Origin: Novosphingobium sp. 9
GTDB lineage: Bacteria > Pseudomonadota > Alphaproteobacteria > Sphingomonadales > Sphingomonadaceae
Direction: 5' to 3'
Length of the DNA stretch: 64,000 bases
Assembly (NCBI RefSeq): GCF_025340265.1
Contig: NZ_CP022707.1
Location: 496,001 to 560,000 of the forward strand
The stretch's first letter is position 1, and each line of letters starts with the position of its first letter. The position numbers were made by a program, and so were the translations under genes. Shown piece by piece: positions 18,120 through 25,971 of the stretch. The notes below the pieces were generated by a model that was not told where the DNA came from, ran no database searches, and was given only the letters and a program-made list of their open reading frames with translations.

Positions 18120-18473
18120 GTTTGTCCAAAGACCTCTAACACCTCGCGTCAAACCAAAGTGTGCAAATGCACATTTCGCCTGAGCTTATAGGCTGTAGCC
18201 AAAACCACTTTGCTTAATCATGTCTGCGCGGGTCTACGGACGATCAAAGGATCATGGATCCTAGCCGACGGCGCGCAAAGCGCACCGCGAGTCCACGGGT
18301 CGCACCGGGACTGAGCACAGGAAAGTTTCCCGGCAGCGCAAGTTGCCGGGCCATATCCTGTTCCGGCTGGCAATCCGTTTTTCTGAACGAACTACGACAA
18401 ACGCCACACATTTCGAAGGCGTGAAACCGGTGAGGCAGCCTGCGGTTCCTCATCCATACGGGACAGGAGCAAG
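18120..18473. other. Intergenic region upstream of dctA
   Basis: 354 bases with no gene seen. It holds a small operator-like palindrome, TGTGCAAATGCACA (18160-18173), and a perfect hairpin CCCGGCA / TGCCGGG (18329-18350). A good ribosome-binding site AGGAG lies six bases before the dctA ATG. DctA genes are sigma-54 dependent in rhizobia, but I found no TGGCAC-N5-TTGC element here. Confidence 0.5.
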
Positions 18474-19802
18474 ATGACAGGCACTTCGCCCTCGGGCATT
18501 TCCACCAGCACAACTGCGACCCGCCGTTTCGGCATATTCGGGCAGTTGTGGTTCCAGGTTCTTGCCGGAACCGTGATCGGGATCGTGCTCGGCCTTATCG
18601 CCCCGCACATCGCAGTCTCGATGAAGCCGCTGGGCGATGCCTTCATCAACCTCATCCGCATGATGATCGGACCGATCATCTTCGTGACGGTGGTTCACGG
18701 TGTGGCTGGCATGAACGACATGCGCAGCGTCGGCCGTGTCGCTCTCAAGTCGCTGATCTATTTCGAGGTCATCACGATCCTCGCGCTGATCGTCGGCCTG
18801 ATCGGGGTCGACCTCTGGCAGCCCGGTGCGGGTATGAACATCGATGCCAGCACCATCGATACCGCCTCGATCAAATCCTACGTCAGCACTGCCCATTCCG
18901 AATCGGTCTCGGGCTATCTGATGAGCATCATCCCCAAGACCTTCGCCAGTTCCTTTACGGACGGCCATGTCTTGCAGGTGCTGTTCATCTCGGTCCTGTT
19001 CGGCATTGCCCTGGCCGCAGGAGGCCAGCGTTCGAAGCCGGTCGTCGATGTGATCGAAAGCGCGTCGCAGGCGCTGTTCCGCATCATCGGCTACATCATG
19101 TACTTCGCGCCGCTTGGTGCATTCGGTGCGATCGCTTTCACCATCGGCCAGTTCGGCGCGGCGTCGCTGCTGTCGCTGGGCGAGCTTATTCTTGAATTCT
19201 TCGTGGTCTGCGCCGCGTTCACTGCCGTTGTCTTCGGCGCCGTCGCCTGGTGGTGCGGGGTCAGCCTGTGGCGCCTGCTCGGCTACATCTGGGACGAGAT
19301 CGTCATCGTTGCCGCCACCACCTCGACCGAGACCGTGCTGCCGCGCGTGATCCAGAAGATGCGTGCGCTGGGCTGCGAGGAAAGCGTCGTCGGATTTGTC
19401 GTGCCTGCCGGTTACTCCTTCAACCTCGACGGCACCTGCCTCTACCTCACAACGGTCGCCGTATTCCTGGCGCAGGCCACCAATACGCACCTGACCTTCT
19501 GGCACGAACTCGGCCTGATCGCGGTGCTGCTGATCACCTCCAAGGGTGCCGCTGGCGTGGCAGGCGCCGCATTCGTGGTCCTGGCGGCAACGCTCAGCAC
19601 GACCGGGGCGATCCCCGTGGCCAGCATTGCCCTGATCCTCGGCATCCACCGCATCCTCGCCGAGGGGCTGACGTTCGTGAATCTCGTCGGCAATGCGCTG
19701 GCAACGATCGTGATCGCCAAGTGGGAAGGCAAGCTGGACGAACGCGTCCTAGCCGAGGCTGTCGGCACGAAGGGCCTTCGCGCCCGTCTCGGCATCGCCT
19801 GA
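18474..19802 (+). CDS. dctA: C4-dicarboxylate:cation symporter DctA
   Basis: 442 residues of the DAACS family (glutamate-transporter fold) with eight transmembrane helices and two re-entrant hairpins. It takes up succinate, fumarate and malate. Signatures include MIGPIIFVTVVHGVAGM, the serine-rich hairpin ATTSTETVLPR, the substrate/cation segment GYSFNLDGTCLYL, and TSKGAAGVAGAAFV. The Shine-Dalgarno AGGAG is at the ideal distance from the ATG. A porin gene follows 105 bases downstream, so the pair may provide outer- and inner-membrane steps for the same nutrients. Confidence 0.95.
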   Translation: MTGTSPSGISTSTTATRRFGIFGQLWFQVLAGTVIGIVLGLIAPHIAVSMKPLGDAFINLIRMMIGPIIFVTVVHGVAGMNDMRSVGRVALKSLIYFEVITILALIVGLIGVDLWQPGAGMNIDASTIDTASIKSYVSTAHSESVSGYLMSIIPKTFASSFTDGHVLQVLFISVLFGIALAAGGQRSKPVVDVIESASQALFRIIGYIMYFAPLGAFGAIAFTIGQFGAASLLSLGELILEFFVVCAAFTAVVFGAVAWWCGVSLWRLLGYIWDEIVIVAATTSTETVLPRVIQKMRALGCEESVVGFVVPAGYSFNLDGTCLYLTTVAVFLAQATNTHLTFWHELGLIAVLLITSKGAAGVAGAAFVVLAATLSTTGAIPVASIALILGIHRILAEGLTFVNLVGNALATIVIAKWEGKLDERVLAEAVGTKGLRARLGIA

Positions 19803-19829
19803 ACCCCATACCTGATTTGACATGACCAG

Positions 19830-19855
19830 AGGCCGGGCGCCGCAAATCCCGGCCT
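19830..19855 (+). terminator. Hairpin after dctA, possible weak terminator
   Basis: A perfect stem AGGCCGGG / CCCGGCCT with a ten-base loop, 28 bases beyond the dctA stop. It is not followed by a T tract, so it may be an mRNA-stabilising or attenuating hairpin rather than a terminator. Confidence 0.4.
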
Positions 19856-19907
19856 CCCACCACGAGCTTTCGTCCGTCGAGGCGAAGCCCCCCAAGGAGA
19901 GTCCCCC

Positions 19908-21313
19908 ATGCCGATGAGCCTTCCGCTCGCGGTGCCGACCGCACAGGTCGCCGTTACCGCCGCCGCTTCCGACACCGCCGCGCAGGTTGCCCCCCGGCCC
20001 AGCCTTCTGTCCAGAAGCCGACGCCGACAGTCACCACCGCGTCCTCGAACGATCCGCTGGCGGACTGGCGCAAGCATAACGCCATCGGCAAGGCCCTGCG
20101 CGATCTCAAGGCCGATGGCGTGGCGCTGAACCTCAACATCGTCGAGAATCTCGCAGGCAATCCGGTGGGCGGCGAACGCCAGGGCTTTCGCGAATCGCAC
20201 TGGGTCAGCGGCGGTGCGGACCTCGACCTCGACAAGCTGGTCGGCTGGTCGAACACCAAACTGCACATTCAAGGTGCCTGGTTCACCGGCGAAAATCTCG
20301 CCCGCGATGTGGTCGGCAACTCGATCAGCTTCCAGCAGACCTGGCGCCCGGTATCAGGGCCACGCCTGACCCAGTTCAACATCGAGCATGACTTCGGGCG
20401 CCTGAACGTGACGGTCGGTCGCATGGCGCTCAACAGCTACTTCAACAATTCGCCGCTCAACTGCAACTTCATGACCAATGCCAGTTGCCTGACCACCTAC
20501 GGGCCGATCAGCGATATCGGCATCACCGCCTATCCCAACTCATCGTGGGGGGCGCGCGCCAAGTACAAGGTCGGCGCGCACGGGTATGTCGAGGCAGGTG
20601 CCTTCGAGTACAACAACGACCTCAACCTCAAGGGCAAGGATGGGCTCGACTTCTCTCTCGGCAAGGGCTCCGGCTGGCTGATCGCCGGTGAGATCGGTCA
20701 CATGACGACGTTCAAGGACGAACGCCTGCCGCACAATTACAAGGTCGGCTTCTACCTCAACACCGACGGCGGCAGCAGCCCCTACTACAATGCGCAAGGC
20801 GAATCCTACACGGCGACAGGCACGGCTGCGAAGAAGCTCGGCGGCAACCGCGTGGGCATCTACGGACTTGTGGATCAGACGGTTTCACGCGCGGCAGGCA
20901 ACAGCAAGCGCAACCTTGCTCTCTTCGCCCGCGCCTACTGGAACGTGGGCAATATCCAGCAGATCGACTGGTTCGCCTCTGCGGGCCTCGTCAAGACCGG
21001 CACCTTCATCGGTCGAGACGAAGACACCATCGACTTCCTCGTATCCAACACGCATTTCAGCGACCAGGAGATCGACCACCTGCGCGACGTGCGCGCCAAG
21101 GCTGGCGGCACAGGCTCTCCCCATGCCGACGAGATCGTGGGCGAGATCAACTACGGCTTCGCGGCAATGCCGGGCCTTCGCATCATGCCCAACGTGCAGT
21201 GGGTGCTGAATCCCGATCCCGTTTACGCCCCGAAATCGACGAAGAACGTCCCCTCAACGGTCGTGCTTGGCCTGCGCATCGACCTCAAGTTCGAGAAGTT
21301 CTTTGGCGCCTAA
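19908..21313 (+). CDS. OprB-type carbohydrate-selective porin (one-base frameshift)
   Basis: The C-terminal 397 codons (from 20120) encode an OprB-like beta-barrel with alternating amphipathic strands (HIQGAWFTGENLA, RLNVTVGRMA, YKVGFYLNTDGG) ending near LRIDLKFEKFF. The N-terminal 30 codons are in another frame. ATG 19908 has GGAGAG six bases upstream and starts MPMSLPLAVPT. Adding one C to the C6 run at 19990-19995 links them, giving VAPPAQPSVQKPTP, then DPLADWRKHNAIGKALRDL. It is an outer-membrane diffusion channel, probably for sugars or, given the upstream dctA, organic acids. The signal peptide is unusual in lacking early Lys/Arg. It ends in a four-base convergent overlap with GH43. Confidence 0.8.
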
Positions 21314-22962
21314 CGGAGATCAACGGCACGAAAGGCAAGGTCGCGAAAGCGCACGCGACCTTCGCCGCTCGCGAACAGGGCGGGGCGCAGACTGAGAAAA
21401 CCGTCTCCCATATTGTGGTTGTAACCCGAGACTTCATAGCTGACGATCTTGCGCCAGGCCTTGCGATCAGGGCTGATCCAGAAGGTCACGACATTTTCAT
21501 CATTCTGCAGCTTCAGGGAAAGCCTGCGCCCCACGCCTGCACCCGCTGAGGGATACTCCTGAACCACGCCGTGCTTGTAGGCATGGAGCATGTCGCCTTC
21601 AGCGCCGATACCGCAGAACAGTTTGCTGTCGTAGAACAGCAGAACGCCACCTTGCGCCCCGTCGAGCAATTCAATGTCGACCATCATTTCATAGCTGCGT
21701 TCGCCAGCGATCAGGCCAAGCGGCGAACTGTCGGCAGGGCCTTTGCCCTGTCCCCGCAGCGTCAGGCCGTTCCCCAGCGAAACCCGATCCAGATACCCCG
21801 GCTGCGGATCGAAGAAGGTCAGCCGGGCGCCAAATTCGGGATTCACGAAATCGGTCGAAAGCGGCAGCGCCGATACCCCGGCACTGCCGGAAAATGGCTT
21901 TGCCAGGGCATGGTCGAGTGTACCGCCCAGCGCACGCGGCCAGCCATCGGCAGTCCACTCCATCGGTTCGAGCAGCATCTGTCGTCCGAGCGTGCGAAAG
22001 CCATTCTCATAGCCGTGATAAACGAGCCACCAGCGCCCGTCTGGCCCTTCCACAGCGGTCGCATGCCCGCGCGACCACCATGGCTCCTCACGAGAGGCCG
22101 TACGCACGATCGGGTTGTGCGGACAATTTTCCCAAGGGCCGTCTATGGACCGTGATCGCGCGACGATGACCATATGGCTGGTCGGCGGCCCCGCCGTACC
22201 GCCCTCGCCAGAGAACATGTAGAACCAACCGTCCCGGCGCAGCAGCTTGGGGCCTTCCAGCGCGGTTGCCTCGATCACCCAGTCATCCGGGATCGGCCAG
22301 CCATCGTAGACCTGTTCCAGCGGCCCCGCCGTCGCAAGCCCATCCGCCGTCAACGCCACACGCCTGCCACCGTTCACGAACAGATAGCGCTTCCCATCCT
22401 CGCTAACCACGTGCCCCGGATCGATAGCAAAGCCTTCGATCCCGAGATCGACGGGATCGCTCCAGGGGCCATGCATCGACTCAGCGTGGATGACATAAAT
22501 CCGGAACGGGTTGCCCTTGGCATCCGGCGCGCCGAGCGTCGGGATATAAATGAAATAGCGCCCTTCGTGTTTGGCTATGTCCAGTGCCCAGACAGATCCT
22601 ATCGGCCTTTCCAGCGCCGGGCCGATCGGCGTCCAGTTCACCAGATCGCGCGAATGCCAGATAACGACAGCAGGATACCACAGGAAGCTGGAGAACGTGG
22701 CATAGTAGTCCTCGCCATCCTTCAGGATGTTGGGATCCGGGCGATCGCCGGACAAAATCGGATTGCGGTACGTGCCATTTCCAAGGTCGGCACGGCGCTG
22801 TCCCTCGAAGCCTTTGGCCCATTGAACTGGCGTAGCGGTGCAAGGCGTCAAGCCAGATGACCCATCGATCACGTGCTTCGCGGAAGCTTCTGCCGGCAGC
22901 GCAGCCGCACCCAAACCGACCAGCCCGATTCCAATTGCCTCGCGACGCGAATGCCCCATCAT
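21310..22962 (-). CDS. GH43 family glycoside hydrolase (arabinofuranosidase/xylosidase type)
   Basis: 550 residues. A twin-arginine-like signal (HSRREAIGIG, cleaved near AEASA) is followed by a five-bladed GH43 propeller (about 65-370) and a C-terminal beta-sandwich (about 385-545). The three expected acidic residues are visible: D76 in RPDPN, D181 in AIDPGHV and E236 in LEGPKL. GH43 enzymes invert arabinofuranosyl or xylosyl linkages. Beside xyloglucan enzymes, removal of arabinofuranose from side chains is a reasonable role, but beta-xylosidase activity is equally possible from sequence alone. It is divergent from the GH29 gene across a 71-base gap with a LacI-type operator. Confidence 0.85.
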   Translation of the reverse strand: MMGHSRREAIGIGLVGLGAAALPAEASAKHVIDGSSGLTPCTATPVQWAKGFEGQRRADLGNGTYRNPILSGDRPDPNILKDGEDYYATFSSFLWYPAVVIWHSRDLVNWTPIGPALERPIGSVWALDIAKHEGRYFIYIPTLGAPDAKGNPFRIYVIHAESMHGPWSDPVDLGIEGFAIDPGHVVSEDGKRYLFVNGGRRVALTADGLATAGPLEQVYDGWPIPDDWVIEATALEGPKLLRRDGWFYMFSGEGGTAGPPTSHMVIVARSRSIDGPWENCPHNPIVRTASREEPWWSRGHATAVEGPDGRWWLVYHGYENGFRTLGRQMLLEPMEWTADGWPRALGGTLDHALAKPFSGSAGVSALPLSTDFVNPEFGARLTFFDPQPGYLDRVSLGNGLTLRGQGKGPADSSPLGLIAGERSYEMMVDIELLDGAQGGVLLFYDSKLFCGIGAEGDMLHAYKHGVVQEYPSAGAGVGRRLSLKLQNDENVVTFWISPDRKAWRKIVSYEVSGYNHNMGDGFLSLRPALFASGEGRVRFRDLAFRAVDLR

Positions 22963-22996
22963 TCCCTCCCTTGCCTGCCGACTTTCCCACGGCTAG

Positions 22997-23010
22997 TGAT
23001 AGCGATACCA
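22997..23010. promoter_or_regulatory. LacI-type operator between GH43 and GH29
   Basis: TGATAGCGATACCA lies in the 71-base divergent promoter region. It matches the perfect palindrome TGATAGCGCTATCA found upstream of the xyloglucan TonB receptor (43735-43748) at 12 of 14 positions, which suggests the same regulator. Confidence 0.6.
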
Positions 23011-23033
23011 TAACAGGGGTGAGGACGACAGCA

Positions 23034-24682
23034 ATGGTCTTTCATGCAGGTAGCCGGCGGCAGTTCATGGGGCGCACGATGGCAGGCGCCGTGGCCTCCG
23101 GGCTTTCCGCGAAGGCCTTTGCGCAGAATAGCAAGGCCCCGGCGATCGCGACCGGCCCGGTCGAGCCAACCTGGAATTCACTTGTCGCCAACTATCGCTA
23201 TCCGGACTGGTTCCGCGATGCCAAGTTCGGCATCTGGGCGCACTGGGGCCACAGGCACAGCCGGAGCAGGGCGACTGGTACGGTCGCTTCCTCTATATGC
23301 AGGGGCATCCGGTCTACGACCATCACCTGAAGCATTACGGCCACCCGGCAGATACCGGGATGATGGACGTCCAGAACACCTGGAAGGCCGAAAACTGGGA
23401 CCCGGCCAGCCTGATGCAGCGCTATGTCAAGGCTGGCGCCAAGTACTTCGTCAGCCTTGCCTGTCACCACGACAATCTCGACTGCTTCGATTCCTCGCAC
23501 CATGCCTGGAACGCCATGCGGGTAGGTCCGGGCCGCGATATCGTCGGCACCTGGGAGAAAGTCGCGCGCGAGGCCGGGCTTCGGTTCGGCGTGTCGAACC
23601 ATATCTCGCACAGCTGGCACTGGTATCAGACCGCCTACGGCTACGACCCCGAAGGCCCGCGCAAGGGTGAACGCTACGACGCATTCCGACTGACCAAAGC
23701 AGATGGCAAGGGCAAATGGTGGGAGGGCCTCGACCCACAGGAACTCTATACCGGCCCGCACATGGTCGCGCCCGACGGGATCGAGACGATGGCGGCGATG
23801 GGCCAGTGGCATGACAAGAACGATGGCCAATGGATCGAGACTGCCCCGCCCGGCGATGAACGTTTCGCCCGCCAGTGGCTGCTGCGCCAGATGGACCTCG
23901 TTTCGAAGTACAAGCCTGACTTCTGCTATTTCGACGATGTCGGGCTGCCCTTCGGCAACTATGGCCTTGCCGCAGCGGCGGACTATTACAACCGCTCGCT
24001 CGAATGGCATGGCAAGATCGACGTGGTGCTCACTGCCAAGCAGTTGAAGCCCGAGGCGCGTTTCGGGCTTGTGCAGGATGTCGAGCGCGGCTTTACCGAT
24101 CATCTCTGGGACGAACCCTGGCAGACCGACACCTGCATCGGCGACTGGTTCTACAACCGCGCCCGCTTTACCCAGAAAAGCTATGTCGGTGCCGAAGCCG
24201 TACTCCAGCGACTGGCCGACGTGATCTCCAAGAACGGCAATCTGCTGCTTTCGGTCCCCCTGCGCGGCGATGGCACCCACGATGCCGAGGAGGAGAAAAT
24301 CCTCGACGAAATCACCGCATGGATGGCGCTGAATGGCGAAGCGGTGTTCGGCTCACGCCCCTGGCACGTCTACGGCGAAGGCCCGACTGCCATGCCCAGC
24401 GGCATGATGAGCGAGGGCAGCTTCAAGGGCTTCTCTTCGCAGGACGTGCGCTTCACCACGCATGACGGTGCACTTTACGCCTTCTTCCTGAAGCCGCCAG
24501 CCGGCGCGATCACGATCGCGTCGCTGGGGCAAAATCGCGCGCAGGGCGAGGTTCGCCGCGTCTCGCTGATGAGCGGTGCGCCGGTGCCGCATCGCCGAAC
24601 CGACGCCGGGTTGACGCTGCAGCTGCCTCAGGGGCTGGGGATCGTTCCGGTTGTGAAGATCGAAGGCCCCGGCCTGATGTGA
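23034..24682 (+). CDS. GH29 alpha-L-fucosidase (one-base frameshift)
   Basis: A twin-arginine signal (SRRQFMGRTMAG) with start ATG 23034 and GAGGA eight bases upstream leads into NSLVANYRYPDWFRDAKFGIWAHWG. There the frame breaks. Inserting one base at GGGGCC (23245-23250) restores the GH29 hallmark WGPQ and continues as AQPEQGDWYGRF, then YMQGHPVYDHH to the end. Later motifs include SLACHHDNLDCFDSSHH and CYFDDVGLPFG, whose Asp is the expected nucleophile. The enzyme removes fucose by a retaining mechanism; in a xyloglucan locus it would trim fucosylated galactosyl side chains. It ends one base before the convergent acyltransferase ends. Confidence 0.85.
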
Positions 24683-25768
24683 TCAGGCCGCCTGCTCGCG
24701 GAGACGCGGCTGTCGTTCGCGATGCAGCCGCCCTCCGCTCAGCAGCCTTGCCGCTGCCGGAGACACCCCCAGCAACACCTTGCCGAGGATCACGCTTGCC
24801 CCCAGCACGATCAGCGGCTGGGCCAGCAACAGGACCGGATAGAGCGGTGATCCCATCGGCCCGGTCAGCCTGCCAATCAACGGACCGCCCAGCCAGATCA
24901 TGATAAGGTGCGCACAGAACAGCAGGAACATGTAGGGCTCGATCCGTAGCAGGGCAGGTGCGAAACGGCTGCCCGCCAGCCTCCAGGCCAAAGCCCAGAA
25001 CATGTTGGCAGTGGCCGCGCGCATCATCAGGTCGAGCGCGGCGGACGGGGCCGGACGGCTCATGAACGTTCCGGCACCTGCCATTTCCAGCCAGAGTTCC
25101 GCAGCTGCCATCACCAGATAAGCGCCTGCAGCCACGACGACAGGCGCGCGCGCGATCCGTTCCGCCAGATCGTGGCGGCGGATCAACAGCCCGATGATGA
25201 AGAACATCAGGATCGAGGGGCGCAGCAGCAGGGGTATGGAAACAGTCGAAATGCTCCATGCCGCGACAACGGCCGAGATGCCGATCAGCCCACGGTCCGG
25301 CAGGCGCGAGAGCAATGGCACAGCCAGCATGCACAGGAACAGATCGCGCAGAAACGGCATCTGTACGTTGATGTCAGACGGCTTGAGCAGGCACAGAAGC
25401 TCGTTGAGCGTCCATAGAACCGTGGTCGGCAGCGGGGCTTCGATCAGATGGAGCGCGGCCGCGCCCGATACGAACACGATCGCCAGCGCATTCCACGCCA
25501 CCATCGGCAGAACAATCGCGCGAGCCTTGCCTGTATAGAACATGCGCAGGCCTCGACGCGCGAACGAAGGCCCGACCAGCCAGCCCGAGATCACGCTGAG
25601 CAAAGGAACCGAGCTGCGCCCCAAAAGGTCAATAAGGCCCCACCGCAGGAAGCCTTGAGAGGAATGGTTGAGGCTTTCCAACTGCCAGCCGTACAGCCCG
25701 GTCCAGGCATGGACATAGACGATGCCGAGAATGCAGATCACGCGGGAAATGGCGATCGAACCGGACAA
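24683..25768 (-). CDS. Membrane acyltransferase, OafA/YrhL-like (acyltransferase 3 family)
   Basis: 361 residues with about ten transmembrane helices. The N-terminus shows RVICILGIVYVHAW, with the His of the family's first helix, and SVPLLSVISGWLVG in the second. Acyltransferase 3 proteins move acyl groups, usually acetyl, from cytoplasmic donors onto glycans or lipids. Its place inside the xyloglucan locus, opposite two esterases, is unusual; whether its substrate is a plant-derived or a self glycan cannot be told. It is separated by about 200 bases from the GH31 gene upstream, so it may be the last gene of that minus-strand unit. Confidence 0.75.
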   Translation of the reverse strand: MSGSIAISRVICILGIVYVHAWTGLYGWQLESLNHSSQGFLRWGLIDLLGRSSVPLLSVISGWLVGPSFARRGLRMFYTGKARAIVLPMVAWNALAIVFVSGAAALHLIEAPLPTTVLWTLNELLCLLKPSDINVQMPFLRDLFLCMLAVPLLSRLPDRGLIGISAVVAAWSISTVSIPLLLRPSILMFFIIGLLIRRHDLAERIARAPVVVAAGAYLVMAAAELWLEMAGAGTFMSRPAPSAALDLMMRAATANMFWALAWRLAGSRFAPALLRIEPYMFLLFCAHLIMIWLGGPLIGRLTGPMGSPLYPVLLLAQPLIVLGASVILGKVLLGVSPAAARLLSGGRLHRERQPRLREQAA

Positions 25769-25971
25769 CTGCGTGTCCCGTTTCGGCTTCCCCCCGCAGA
25801 TGGGCTCGGCACCTCGTTATGCATAGTATTCAATTCCGCCTCATCCCAAGCCCCCGATGGCGATGTCGGGTCCATGCGTTGTCTTGTCAACGCAACGCAG
25901 CGGGGCAACGTACCGGGAGCACGGCAGGTTGCCCCGCCCATCGGTCGGGCAGGGCAATCCGTCTGTCGTAC

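Noticed and set aside
18320..18473. Sigma-54 promoter for dctA.
   Set aside because: A TGGCA occurs, but there is no correctly spaced TTGC, so the -24/-12 consensus is not met.
25901..25936. Perfect inverted repeat CGGGGCAAC / GTTGCCCCG in the gap between the acyltransferase and GH31.
   Set aside because: No T tract on either strand and an 18-base loop; not supported as a terminator, and no other role can be argued.
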